Assembly (NCBI GenBank): GCA_034359265.1
Contig: CP136890.1
Coordinates: 70,619,501 to 70,683,500, forward strand
Source of the DNA: Canna indica
Lineage: Eukaryota; Streptophyta; Magnoliopsida; Zingiberales; Cannaceae
Length of the DNA: 64,000 nt
Direction of reading: 5' to 3'
The notes beneath the pieces were generated by a model. The model worked only from the letters and a program-made list of their open reading frames with translations, was not told the DNA's origin and did not search any database. Positions within the stretch are counted from its first letter, which is position 1, and the number at the start of each line of letters is the position of its first letter. The translations under genes and the position numbers were made by a program. This document shows positions 23,087 to 34,870 of this stretch, piece by piece.

Positions 23087-24457
23087 TTGATGATAATTTT
23101 AGCTCTTAGGGCTCGGAAGTTACTTCTGGGCGGGTGCCATTCTTTCTTGGCCTTCGTACCTATGGCAGAGGAAGGCAGAGGTGCGGCTAGGGACATCGGC
23201 GGAACGCCTGTTGTGTGCGGGTTCTTTGATGTGTTTTCGGAGGAGTTGCTAAGGTTGCCTCCAGAGAGGGAGATCGAATTCTGTATTGATTTGTAGCCAG
23301 TGGTGAAGCCGATCTCCATTCCACCGTACCGGATGGCACCTGTTGAGTTGAGGGAGTTGAAGTCCCAATTGCAGGAGCTGCTTGAGTTGGGTTTCATTCG
23401 CCCAAGTGTTTCTCCTTGGGGTGCTCCAGTGCTCTTTGTGAAAAAGAAAAATGGGTTCATGCAGATGTGCATTGATTATCGGCAGCTTAATAAGGTAACG
23501 GTGAAGAATCGGTACCCGCTGTCAAGGATTGATGATTTGTTTGATCAACTTCAGGGAGCTCAGTGGTTTTCAAAGATTGACCTGTGGTCGGGGTATCATT
23601 AGTTGAGGATCCGGGACAATGACGTCCCCAAGACTGCTTTCAGGTCGAGGTATGGGCACTTTGAGTTCTTGGTGATGTCCTTCGGGCTGACTAATGCACC
23701 TGCATTTATGGACCTGATGAACCGGGTGTTCAGGGAATACTTGGATAAGTTTGTAATTATGTTCATTGATGATATCTTGATTTATTCCAAGAGCAGGGAG
23801 GAGCATGCTGAGCACTTGATGGTAGTTCTGGAAACTCGCAAGGAGCACCAATTGTATGCTAAGTTCTCCAAATGCGAGTTCTGGCTGGAGAGTGTTGGGT
23901 TCCTTGGTCATGTGGTGTCCAGGGAAGGGGTAAAGGTGGACACCGAGAAGACAGAAGCAATTCAAAACTGGAAGAGGCCGACTAATGTCACTGAGATCCG
24001 CAGTTTCCTAGGGTCGACAGGTTATTACAGAAAGTTTGTGGAGAATTTCTCCAGGATTGCAGCACTATTGACCCACCTGACCCAGAAGAAGGTCAAGTTC
24101 AAATGGGATAATAAGTGCGAGGAGAGCTTTTTGAAGCTCAAGGACCGCTTAAAGTTGGCGCCAGTTCTAGCAGTACCTTCGGGCTCGAGAGGGTTTGTTG
24201 TTTATTATGATGCCTCCTGGGTCGGCTTGGGTTGTGTGCTAATGCAGAATGGCAAGGTGATAGCTTATGCCTCCAGACAGTTGAAGGTTAATGAGAAGAA
24301 TTACTCAACTCATGATCTTGAGCTAGCAGCGGTGGTGTTCGCATTGAAGTTGTGGCGTCACTACCTTTATGACGAGGCTTGTGAGATAAACACTGATCAT
24401 AAAAGCCTACAGTATTTGCTCACCCAGAAGGAGTTGAACCTGAGGCAGAGAAGATGA
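23087..24457 (+). pseudogene. Gypsy RT and RNase H remnant
   Basis: RT carries [54 protein letters not shown] and the catalytic FIDDILIYS near 23765. The connection domain follows ([36 protein letters not shown]), then RNase H ([41 protein letters not shown]). TAG stops at 23296 and 23602 and a TGA at 24457 split an otherwise collinear frame, each explained by a single transition. Confidence 0.9.
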
Positions 24458-24466
24458 CTTGAGCTG

Positions 24467-25930
24467 TTGAAGGACTATGACTGCACGATCATGTACCATC
24501 CAGGGAAGGCTAATGTGGTAGCTGATGCTTTGAACAGAAAGTCTATGAGTAGTCTGGCGCATTTGGCGGTCAGGAGGAGGTTGTTGGCTCAGGATTTGAC
24601 CCTATGTTTGGATGGCGGGGCAGTCTTATCAATATCAGACTCTAGTGCGCTGATGGCTCACTTGAGGGTGCAGTCCACGCTAGTGGATATGTTGCGGGCG
24701 ACGCAAGAGGAGGATGCTTTCTGTGCTCTCATTAAGGATCTAGCTAGGAGAGGCGATGCCGATAATGGATTCAGTGTGGACTCAAAGGACGTTTTGAGAT
24801 TTAAGAACAGGATAGTGGTGCCAGATATGGTCGAGGTTGGCAAGCAGGTGCTAGAGATGACTCATCGGTCCACTTACACTATGCATCCGGGAGCCACGAA
24901 GATGTACAATGACTTAAGGCAAAATTATTGGTGGAAAAGCATGAAAAGAGAAGTGGCTGAGTTTGTGTCTAAGTGCCTGGTGTGTCAGCAGGTGAAGGCT
25001 GAGCATTTGAAGCCGACAGGATTGCTCCAGAACCTAGAAGTACTAGAGTGGAAATGGGAGAAAATAACCATGGATTTTGTGACAGGATTGCCAAAGTCTG
25101 GGAATGACAATGATTTTATTTAGGTAGTGGTGGATCGCCTAACCAAGACTTCACATTTTATATCGGTTAGGACGACCTTTTCAACTGAGCAATATGCGAG
25201 GTTGTTCTTGGATCGAATCGTCGCATATCATGGCATTCCTGTGATGATCATCTCAGATCGGGGTACTCAATTCACAGCTCATTTTTAGCAGTCGTTCTAG
25301 GAGGCTTTGAGCACTCAGGTTCGGTTCAGTACTGCGTTTCACCCTCAGACAGATGGTCAGTCGAAATGAACTATTTAGACGTTGGAGGATATGCTAAGGG
25401 CATTTGTCCTGGACCTGGAGGGCAGTTGGGAGAGACTTACCTCTGGTTGAGTTTGCGTATAATAACAGCTATCGCAGCAGCATCGGGATGGCCCCATTTA
25501 AGGCATTGTGTGGGCAGAGATGCAAGTCGCCTATAGGTTGGTTTGAGGCAAAAGATTCCCTTATGATGGGACCTGATCTGGTGGAGGAGGCAGTGGAAAA
25601 GGTGAAGCTAATCAAGGAGAGACTGTTGGTAGCTCAGAGTCGCTAGAAGATATATGCGGTTGGATCGAGTACATGCTGAAGAAGTATATTCAGGATTAGT
25701 CCCATGTGATCGAGCCTACCGCAATGGAGGTGGATTCAGTAGTCTCTTATGAGGAGCGGCCAGTTGAGGTGCTAGACTGGCAGATCCGAAAGTTGAGGTC
25801 CAAGGAGATTCCCTTGGTTAAGGTCAGATGGGAGCACTATTCTGGCTAGCAGGCCACCTGGGAGGTGGAGCAGGATATGAGGGAGCGTTATCTTTCATTG
25901 TTTGATGATTTGGTGAGTCCTTAATTTTTC
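24467..25930 (+). pseudogene. Gypsy integrase with chromodomain-like C-terminus, internal deletion
   Basis: The HHCC zinc domain is clear (HRSTYTMHPGATKMYNDLRQ, then KCLVCQQVK). The catalytic core continues in pieces (FVTGLPKSGNDNDF, then about 25125-25380 with TAG stops, then PLVEFAYNNSYRSSIGMAPF). Near 25650 the frame jumps from SR-KIYA to a short MLKKYIQD-like piece, so most of the GPY/F region is missing. The end (25740-25920) reads YEERPVEVLDWQIRKLRSKE, then VKVRWEHYSG and ATWEVEQDMRERYLSLF, the usual chromodomain tail of this group. Confidence 0.86.
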
Positions 25931-25960
25931 TTTCTGAAATTCAAGGACGAATTTTCTTTA

Positions 25961-28243
25961 AGGATGGAGGATTGTAATATTCTAGATATTTAATTTTATT
26001 ATTTTCCTCTTATGTTGTGTTTGTCAGCCTAGCGGATTAGTTCATGGTCGAGCCAAGTCAACTCATGTTCGGTGAGAGCTAGCGAGCTTGGGTAAGTAGG
26101 ATATGAAATTTATGAATTTAGGCTTTAGTAGTTAAAATTATTTAATTTGATGTTGTGTGTGCATAATTATTAATTATGTTCATGTAGGTGTATTTAATTA
26201 ATTGCTTTGGTATTAGAATAGATTTAATTAAGTTAATTTAAGTTAGCGGGTTCGAATTCAATTTAAGGTGGTTGGGGGTTGGATAAAAAGTTAGAGGGGT
26301 TTGGGTTGAGGAGGGAGTATAAAACCTCCTCCCCTTGGTTGTGGCTCCTATTTTTTGGAGCCACCCAAAATTGTGAGAGAAGAGAGCCAGCAGTCGGCCC
26401 TCTCCCTCTTTCCACTTGGAGGCGCCGCCACCCCAGAGCCGAGCCGTCGCCTGAGCCAAGCCCCTTCCCCTCTCCTTCTCTCTTCCTTCCCTCTTCCTTC
26501 CCTCTGGAGCCGAGCCGAGAGGAGCCAGTCGAAGCCAGCCCCTCTCCCTTCCTCTCTCCCTTTCCCCTCAAGCCGACAGCTTGGGAGGAGCCGCCGCCTG
26601 CCCCCTTCTTCCTTGGGGTTGAAAAGGGGGATTTTTAATCTTGATATTATTTCTTGATTAAAGCATGGTAGTTTTTTTTATCTTGATTAAAAAGCATGAA
26701 TTCTGTGAAATAAATCTTGAGATTAGTATTCTGTCCTAAAGATAATTAAGGAGCTAATTTTTGTAAATTTTTGGATCTAATTTCATGATATGCTGAAATT
26801 GTATGTTGCTGGAATTTTATGCTGAGATGTTGAATCTGTGTTGTTTTTAGATTGTTTGTTGTGGTGTATTTTTTTTTCCAAATATAGTCGTGTAACCTAT
26901 CGTTTCGACCAGAAAACATAGCTTGGAAACATAGCACAGACTTTGGGGACTTGATTCAGGTTAGATACATCAGTACTGGGCACAATAGTAAGCTAAAATA
27001 AAATCCTAATTTTGGTGATTTAAATTTTAATTGCATAATTAAAATTTGGGTTAAGGTTCATCATGATCTGTTATGAACCAATACATAAAGTTTGCATGAA
27101 ATAAAACCACACGGATTCATGACATTACGAGTCTAAGAGTTGAGGTCGGGTTTTGGAGTGTTGAGACACTTTCCAATAGGATCACCCCTAAGACACCGTA
27201 GGAGAGTCATGACTTAGGTCATGGTGCGTCATATCTTTATGAATAACGGAGAGGCTTGTAGAGGAGCCGGATTGCGGGCTAAGCTCGGGAGGTTGGATGA
27301 CTAATTCCCAACCTGCATAACAAGTTCGGAGGGCCTTTTCCGATTGTTCTGGTTTAGCCTCGTGGGATAAGTTCGGAGGGCCTACCCGATTATCCCTGAT
27401 GTGGTGTTAAGGAATAAGTTCGGATGACCTTTCCCGATTATTCCTGTAATATCTTTTAGGAGTAAGTTCGGATGGTCTTTTTCGATTAATCCTATGATAT
27501 CTTAAACGGACAAGTTCGGATAGACGAATCCCGATTGTCCCTACATGTCTCGTCGAGCAAGTTCGGAGGGCCTTTTCGATTATCCTTGTATGTGTTGTTG
27601 CTTTAGGGCATGGTAGGCTTAGGCCTGTTGTTCTTCACCGTATGGGTGTTGGCTGCCTTCGGGCAGGTAGTGACCAGTTGGTCTGTTAGCTAGTCACACA
27701 TTTGTGACTTTACCTCATGTAGAGATAGATGTTATTCTTGTTTATCTCTATGTTGTTTATATTGTGGGGGTTGGTAGAATCACTCACTGAGTTCTTTGAA
27801 TTCACCCTTTGTCATTTGGTTTTTGTTTTGCAGAGCCTGACCGGTGAGGTGGGTTGGAGCACTTGGCGCCGCTGGAGGACATAGGAGCCGCATGATCTCA
27901 TAGCAGCCCTAGTTAGGGTCGTAGTCGAGTCTTTTGGTAGTAGTCATGCACTTGTATTAGTTTGATTTGGAGTTGTAACCCTGAGGGCATTTATGTCATT
28001 TATTTCAGACTTTATTGTATCAGAACTTTTGAATTGTTAAACTTAAAAGGTTATTTCCGCACTTTTCGTTTCATTTGAGCTACTTGAAATAAACTCTGTT
28101 TTAGTTCACTTTTCATTGAAATAAAACTTGTTATTTCTTTTCTGCTATATTTATTTGTCGAGTTGGCATGTGCATGGTTTAGACTGCGGGGTATAGGCAC
28201 GTATATCCTAGCCGGTCACGTGATCTTGAGTTGGGGCGTGACA
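25961..28243 (+). mobile_element. Polypurine tract and full 3' LTR of the gypsy element
   Basis: AGGATGGAGGAT (25961-25972) is the polypurine tract. The LTR begins TGTAATATTCTAG at 25973 and ends GGGGCGTGACA at 28243. A GC-rich block at 26390-26620 holds repeated GAGCCGAGCC-like units, and at 27300-27570 a loosely repeated AAGTTCGGATGG/CCGATT unit recurs about seven times every 50-60 bp. The internal bulk is absent from the 5' LTR. Confidence 0.9.
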
Positions 28244-28595
28244 TAAAATGTCTAAATCATGTACCGTACAAGAAGCTTCCTAGACTTTGAGAATTTCTGG
28301 GCCATTTTCTGATTTCCTAATTTTGCATGTTTTGGGATTCGAGATTCGGTTTTTAAGTTACTATACATCAAATAGATGATATACATATAATCTAGACACT
28401 CTAGACCAAGACTCAAACTTCGCGATGAATCTCGAGCGTCGATGAGCGTCCTTGTTTATTTCTTTGATTTTTTCAATCGGGGATGTCACATGCAAATCGA
28501 TGTGGAATCTGAAAATATTTATTGATTAGTTCCATGTCTCTTATCATCAAAATCGAGATTAAGACCAAGATTTAAAATCTTATACCAACAACTTT

Positions 28596-29667
28596 CATCT
28601 GAATTTGAGAAAATTTTGCACATAATCCCTTTAAAAGTAACTTTATGCCTATCTCTGAGTAGTTGTCTTATGCTTAATAAACTTGATTCAAGTTCAGGCA
28701 CCAGAAGAACATTTTTAACCACTTGACTACTAGTAGCAGATATTTTCATGTCACTCATTCATTTTGACATCACGATGGTACCATCTTCCATTCGCACACT
28801 AGTTATATGTGATTTATCTAGATTTACAAACAATTCTGGTGTGCAGTCAAATCTATTCTTCGTTCCTGCTCATGTTTTTTTTCTTAAATGACATTCTCTC
28901 TTCATGTGTCTCATTTTTTTACAATAATAGCATTTTACTTTGCTAAGATCTCTTTTATTTTCACTTCCTCCTTCTCGGCAATTAGTACCAGTATCATTTG
29001 AACTAATCTTCTTATTATCACTTCTCTTCTCAAATATCATGTAAAAGACAATGCTTTTATTTCTTTCGAAGTGTTTCATGCGTTCCTCATGAGATAATAG
29101 AGATCCTAGCAACATCAGTAGAAAGATTTCTAATATTTTTTCCTTCTATTGCAGTTACCACATGATCTAAATTCTAAGGTAAACTTCTTAAAATCTTTGA
29201 AACTACTATTGTATCTTCAACAATCTCTCCAAGATACAACATCTGATTTACCAAATTGATATCTTCTATTTCATTCATAAATGAGCTTTCAAAATTTCTT
29301 CATAGAGTTTGAAGTCGACCTCTTTCACCCTTGTAGTGCCATGATACCTTGTTGCTAGCGCATCCCAAGCTGCCTTTGCGGATGTGATATTCCTCAGCCT
29401 AGTAGCGATTTCTTCTGATAAAGCTTGTTGAATGCAAAAAAATTGTCTTTACAACCTTCTTCTTGATCTCCCTTTGTCGATTCGCCGGAATTCCATTTGG
29501 ATCATATCCTTCCACCACAATGTCCCATATATCCTGGGAGATGAAGTAATTCTCTATCTTCAAACTCTAGAGTCCATAGCCAGTTCTGGAGAAGATGGGG
29601 ATTCCAGGCATCCCTGAAGCTGAGGTTGCATTCCTCATGAAAGTGCTGCAGCAACCAAGACTTCTGC
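28596..29667 (-). pseudogene. Copia gag and protease remnant (minus-strand element)
   Basis: From the PBS leftwards: gag of the UBN2 type in broken frames (about 29640-29120), a zinc knuckle CYYCKKMRHMKRECHLRKK at about 28875-28930, then protease-region sequence (SATSSQVVKNVLLVPELESS) ending where the LTR-like unit inserts. Stops and shifts occur about every 200 bp. Confidence 0.75.
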
Positions 29668-29680
29668 GCTCTGATACCAA
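29668..29680 (-). promoter_or_regulatory. Primer-binding site of the minus-strand copia element
   Basis: On the minus strand this reads TTGGTATCAGAGC, the exact initiator tRNA-Met complement used by plant copia elements, one base inside the LTR end. Confidence 0.9.
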
Positions 29681-29681
29681 T

Positions 29682-29944
29682 TGTAATAACTCTTACACTC
29701 ACGAGATCACAAATGCTTCAAGAAAACACTATGTGCAAGAAGAAAAGCAACCAAGAACATTAAATTATCTCACACAATTTACATGTGTTATTACTATGCT
29801 TTAAAGCCACGTACTGAAAGCTAACGAAGGAAACTGAGCAAACTACTTACAGGTAGCTGAACTGAAAGAAACTAAGTAAACTATATTCTTGTTAAAGTAA
29901 ATTATAATTGATCCTATACAAGCTGTAGTGTAAAATGTATTACA
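29682..29944 (-). mobile_element. 5' LTR of the minus-strand copia element, 263 bp
   Basis: It is bounded by inverted ends TGTAATA (29682) and TATTACA (29944) and is adjacent to the PBS. Its outer end lies 44 bp from the stop codon of the receptor kinase gene, so it should sit in that gene's 3' UTR. The partner LTR should be left of the window. Confidence 0.82.
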
Positions 29945-29988
29945 CTTCATCATTAATCCTACAATTGTGAATCCCCATTGCACATCGG

Positions 29989-32900
29989 CTAGAGATTTAG
30001 ACCTGCAACAGTACATCCTATAAATGCATCTTTGATGTTATGCAGCTCCCTTTTAACATCTTCCATGTTCATTCTCTCTTTTGGTGATTCCTTGGAACAC
30101 AATATGCCAATTCTAAGCATTGAAGTAATGCACTCTATTGCCCTCATTCTTGATTCATTTGTTGACAGGTCTACTCCTCCTTCCACCTCCAAGAATAGTT
30201 TTGGGTCAATGGTCTCCGCAACTCGTTCTTGAAGTGCCATCTCAACATATTTATGAAGGTTAAGTCCTTCGCTGAAGGTGTCATCAGTAGGTCGCTTTCC
30301 AGTAAACATCTCCAGAATAAGTATTCCATAACTGTATACATCCCCTTGAGCAGATACTTTATTGGTCATCCCATACTCTGAAATGTATGTTTTGTAGTAA
30401 GCAAAAGTTGTAAGATGAAAACCTTGTAAAAGTTAGACAGAAAATTAAGGTGAAAAAGAATCAAACCCGGAGCAGCATATCCAATTGTCCCTTTCAGATT
30501 GATGGAGGAACTCATTGATCTCTCCATTGTACTTGTGTTAGCAGTAGCAGCAAGAAACCGTGCCAATCCAAAGTCACCAACGCGTGCAACCATGTCATGA
30601 TCCAGAAGAACATTGTTTGGTTTAAGATCACAATGGATAATTGGAGTCGTTCCATGATGATGAAGATATGCCAATGCAGAAGCAACATCAATAGATATAT
30701 TGAGTCTTTGGATGAGGCTTAGCATCCTTAACTTGCCTTGTTCATCAACCTTGGGGTGGAGCCACTCGTCCAAACTGCCATTAGGTATGAATTCAAATAC
30801 AAGAGCTCTAAACTCATTCCCTCGGAAGTCAACACTCGAGCAGGATGTTAATATCTTCACGAGATTTCGATGCCTGATATTTCTCAAAGCTTCGCATTCA
30901 GCCATGAAGCTTTTTAGAGCCCCTTTTTCTTGAAGGTTGAATACCTTCACTGCAACAACCTTGTGGTCTTCCCAATCCATCATTCCTTTGTACACAGACC
31001 CGAAGCTTCCCACGCCAAATAGATTAGCAAGTGAGAATCCATCAGTTGCTCTCTGCAGCTCATCAAAAGAAACCTTCCTGGGTTGCTCTTTGATGCATGA
31101 TGATGGGTTGAGAGCAGAGTATCTCCTTGACTTGCGTAATAAATAAAGAGCAGCAAGGAAAGAGATGAGAACAATGAGACAGAAGATTCCTCCGGCAACC
31201 GAAATGGCCAGATGTTTCTTCTTTGATGTTTGAGCGGAGCATGGTGGCAAGTAGAGCTCTGTGATTCCCCCACAGAGTTTACTGTTTCCCACTACAGAGA
31301 ATGTAGTAGCATTACTGAAAACTCCATCTTTAGGCAGTTCACCGTCGAAATTGTTGTAGGAGATATTAAGATAAGTCATGTTATGAAATCTCCGAAGAAA
31401 ATCCGGTATATTCCCGGATAAATTGTTGCTTGAAACATCCAGAACTACAAGGCCCCTCAACTGGCTAAAAGTTGAAGGAATGGATCCCTCAAAAATGTTC
31501 CCTTGCATGTGAAGATCTTGCAGAACCTCACAAGCAGCAATGCTGTCTGGAATTTTTCCAGACAATCGATTGTTTGAAACATCGATAGTCTGGATGTTTT
31601 TCAAGCTTCCAACTTGTGAAGGCAGGGATCCAGTCAGTGAATTGTGTGAGACATTGAATATTATAGAGAGAGAGGAGATGGAGATGATCTCTTTGGGCAC
31701 TGTCCCAGTCAACTTGTTCGACTCGAGCTGTAAGGTGATCAACGAGCAATTTCCAAGACTTGCAGGTATGGATCCGTTGAGCTCATTGTAGGACAGAATA
31801 AGATGGGTTAAGCTGGTGAGGTTGCCCAGAGTTGCAGGAATTTGTCCAGCAAATCGGTTTCTGCTCAAGTCCATTTGCACTAATCCTCGGATATTCCCCA
31901 GTGATGCCGGAATAGCACCACTGAGAAGGTTGGATGACAAATTCATTTCGGTCAAATTAAGAAGATTCCCAATCTCTGCAGGAATGCTTCCAGCTATTTG
32001 GTTGTTATCAAGGCTCAGGAACTGGAGAGTTTTAGACAAATTGGCAATGGATTCTGGCAACACGCCACCTAAAGCGTTTCTTGTCAGAATCAATAGTACC
32101 AGACGGGTGCAATTGGTCAAGGCATCCACAAAACCCCACTCTGCAGCATTCCCTGCTTCCAGCCTATTATAACTCAGAATCAATCCGGTTAGATTCTTTA
32201 AGGAACCCAAAGTCTTGGGAATGCTGCCAGTAAGTTGATTGGCGCCCAAAAATAGAGAACCCAGACTCGCAAGTTTTCCAATCTCGGACGGGATGCTGCC
32301 GTTAAGTAGGTTAATGTGCAAATCAAGATACTCTAGGCGAGCAAGATTTCCAATGGAGGGAGGGATAGGTCCTGTAAATTTATTACTGTTTAAATCAAGA
32401 TAAGTAAGAGAAGAAAGGTTGCCTATTGCAGCAGGAATACCGCCGCTGAGACCGGTGAAAGAGATGACAAGTACTTTTATGCTCGATAGGTTCCAAATCT
32501 CTTGAGGAATGCTTCCGGTGAGGTATTTGTTGCTGAGGGAGAGCGTCTCAAGCTTTGAAAGGGAGCCGAGATCGCCAGGAATTTCTCCTTCAAGCATGTT
32601 GCCGCTGAGATCAAGATGAGCAAGATTGGATAAAGAGGCGAGATCACGAGGAATTGGGCCGCGAAGGTTGTTCTGGTTAAGGTTGAGAGTTCGAAGAAAG
32701 GTGAGGTTGGCGAGAGATGGAGATAGCTTACCAGTTAAGTTGAGGGAGTGCAGGTCCAGAGCTGTGACTCTGGATTCGCCTCCGAGGTCGCTGCAATTCA
32801 CCCCTCGCCACTGGCAGAAATGGAGGGAGGTGTTTCGCCATGAGGACAATGCTTGTGATGTGTAAGAGAGGAGGGACTCAAAGGATAGGAGAGCGAGGCG

Positions 32901-33059
32901 GTCGGTGGAGGATTCGACGATGGATTGGGAGGCGGATAAGCTTGCAGAAGAGGAGAGTAGAAGAAGAAGAAGGATGAAGGAGTATGGACGAAGGGCGCAT
33001 GCAAATGTGAAGCACTTTTGATGCTCCATGAAAGCATTCTTCTGAACAATGGGAGACAT
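29989..33059 (-). CDS. LRR receptor-like kinase, subfamily XII type (non-RD), two exons
   Basis: Exon 1 is 33059-30467 and exon 2 is 30377-29989, joined by a 90-bp GT-AG intron inside the kinase domain after GTIGYAAP, a position common in the FLS2/EFR/XA21 group. The product is 993 aa from the ATG at 33059. The ATG at 33029 gives 983 aa with a neater signal peptide, and an in-frame ATG exists at 33179. Order: signal peptide ([14 protein letters not shown]), LRR N-terminal cap with WRGVNC, about twenty leucine-rich repeats of the xLxGxIPxx type (residues about 100-590), a membrane span (about 618-643, [20 protein letters not shown]) and a kinase (about 673 on) with [28 protein letters not shown] and DFGLAR. 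The Cys before the catalytic Asp makes it non-RD, typical of pattern-recognition receptors. The frame is intact. The ligand is unknown. Confidence 0.93.
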
Positions 33060-33179
33060 GGAATTCTTAAAGATATTATGGAGTGATCGTATCTGTCTCC
33101 GTGTTGTTAAAATATATAAAGATAGAGAGAGGCTTGACTTTTCTTCGATTAATGGATCTCCTGCATGACCGATGGCCAC

Positions 33180-33689
33180 GAGGTTTAGAAAAAGCCTAGG
33201 ACTGATTTAAAATAAATAAATAACCCTCATTTTCAGCGGAGGCCAGAATTATTTTTCAGAAAAATAAATAAAAATAGTCCTTATTTGGTTGATAATTTTT
33301 TGTAAAATATAGAAAAACTATTATTTGAGTTAGATATCTTTGGTACTGAGCTAAAGTAGCAGATAGACGCATGATTGCCGAACCACTTTAAATTCCTTTG
33401 TTTACGTTGGTTTCTTTATTGTTACTTGCTTAGCTCTTAATTTCAGGTGTGCTTATAGTGTCTTTATACTATGATATTTCTCTCACAGACTCTACCATAG
33501 GTATTGAGCATATATCAGGTATATCGCGTCATTATGTAATTATAATTACTTAAATTTATTTTGGAGGATCTTTTAGTAAAATGGATATTATTTCCCGATA
33601 ATCTTGTTGTTATACCTATGGATGGTAATATGGATTACTAGTAAGATTATCTTTGCATACCAAGCACTTGAATATAACATTACTAGTAA
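33180..33689. other. Upstream region of the receptor kinase, no gene seen
   Basis: AT-rich sequence without long frames or recognised repeats. It should hold the receptor kinase promoter, but no unambiguous TATA box was assigned. It ends where the duplicated segment (copy A) begins. Confidence 0.4.
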
Positions 33690-33745
33690 TTTAAAAGGTG
33701 ACAAACTATCTGAGTGGTCATTCGGAAATTGGCAATACACCAAAC

Positions 33746-34581
33746 TACTACAAGAAATATAGTGATTTCAGATGATCATTATAGTCGAAAAGTGGTCGAA
33801 AGTTTGTCAGAAACATTGATTTACCGACCAAATTTTGACTGATTACCGAGGCCAAAATTTGTGTCGCGGTAAAACCTCGGTAAAACATGATTCAGGTGTT
33901 GCAATGAGTATAATGTGGTCAAGAATGCGACTGTTGTTTATGAGTATAATGTGGTCAAGAACACCATATAAACTCAAAGAATACTTAGGATAGGTCAATA
34001 TAAAGTATATGCATAGTGAGCAAAAGGAGAAGTTGCTGCCAAAGTAATTGCACTAGCAGACCGGGACTCAATCGGCAAGCTCGCCATCAAGGAAGGCGCA
34101 ACCGCTTTTCTTCTGAAATCAAACACCTTTGGCAGTGGCGGGGGAGGATGAAGAAGGGTTCCAACAAACACATTTGGCAGAACACCTATAAATAAATATT
34201 TGAAAAATTTTATCGACTAAAATTTGGATGAAAATTTGCCGATAACTTTGTAATCTTTTTAAACTAGTTATTTACAATTTTCCGACTTATTTTGGTCAAA
34301 AAATTATGTTGGTAACTCTTTCCGATGCCGAGAGTCGTCGGAACTTTAACAAAAAATTTCGACGATGGATTCTCATCGGAAGTATGCTGAAAATTATTTT
34401 CGACTAAATTTCCGACGAAAATTCATCGATAATAATATGATAATTTTTCGACTCATTTTAGTCAAAAAAATTTGTCAGTAACTCTTTCCGACGCTATGAG
34501 TCGTCGAAAATATAACGAAACTTTTCGACAACATCTTCTCATCAGAAGTTGTGATTGATAAATCCAAGTTTTCTTGTAGTG
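33746..34581. mobile_element. Non-autonomous CACTA element, 836 bp
   Basis: The right end CTTGTAGTG and left end TACTACAAG form inverted repeats (CACTACAAGAAA type, first base changed on the left), flanked by the 3-bp duplication AAC (33743-33745 and 34582-34584). Copy B lacks it. Inside are CCGACTAAAATTT/CCGACGAAAATT-like subterminal repeats and a direct repeat of TGAGTATAATGTGGTCAAGA near 33905 and 33941. There is no transposase. The TIR differs from that of the big CACTA at 895. Confidence 0.88.
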
Positions 34582-34870
34582 AACATTACCATAGAGTTTA
34601 TGGATTTGAGTTGCATAATTGGTGTTACCTTTAGAGCATCAAATAGTACTGATAGAGTGGAGCTAGAAAATTGATATGCATGTTGAATAATATATATATT
34701 GAGCTTCTACTTTAATGCTCGACATATTGCATAATCCTACTCGGTCTTCTGTTGATTTCTTTGTGTTTGTTTCAAATGCACAAGTGTGAGGCGTTGAGAT
34801 ATATCTAAGAAGAGTTAGTGAACTTGATGCTGCAACATTATTTCGCTTTTACTAGATGTTTAGTTTGTCT

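Larger units (their letters stand above)
20866..28243 (+). mobile_element. Ty3/gypsy chromovirus (Tekay/Del-like), full length but dead
   Basis: Bounded by the 5-bp duplication TAAAA (20861-20865 and 28244-28248). In order: 5' LTR, PBS, gag, protease, RT, RNase H, integrase with a C-terminal chromodomain-like region, polypurine tract, 3' LTR. A chromodomain at the integrase end defines chromoviruses; the LTR and pol resemble the Tekay/Del group. The two LTRs differ greatly in length (363 vs 2271 bp) because of a deletion in the 5' copy. Many stops, mostly TAG, break every gene. Confidence 0.93.
19919..28590 (-). mobile_element. Solo LTR 2 (reversed), split by the gypsy element
   Basis: Same family as the solo LTRs at 12624 and 34871, in reverse orientation. 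It starts TGT at 19919 and ends CCAACA at 28590. The 5-bp duplication ACTTT flanks it exactly (19914-19918 and 28591-28595). The 7378-bp gypsy element plus its 5-bp duplication sits inside, leaving about 1290 bp of LTR. That is shorter than the other copies because the GGTCGACC palindrome region is absent. No coding sequence of its own is present. Confidence 0.88.
17926..29944 (-). mobile_element. Minus-strand Ty1/copia element, 5' LTR to RT, heavily interrupted
   Basis: Reading leftwards from 29944: a 263-bp 5' LTR, a PBS, gag with a zinc knuckle, protease, then a gap filled by an LTR-like unit (19919-28590), then integrase and RT. RT is cut near 17926 by the Sirevirus-like element, so RNase H and the 3' LTR of this copy should lie left of the window. 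The small LTR and the different gag set it apart from the Sirevirus-like copy. All coding parts carry stops and shifts. Confidence 0.83.

Noticed and set aside
30700..32865. Plus-strand open frames opposite the LRR kinase
   Set aside because: Antisense shadows of the leucine-rich repeats, without domains or splice signals.
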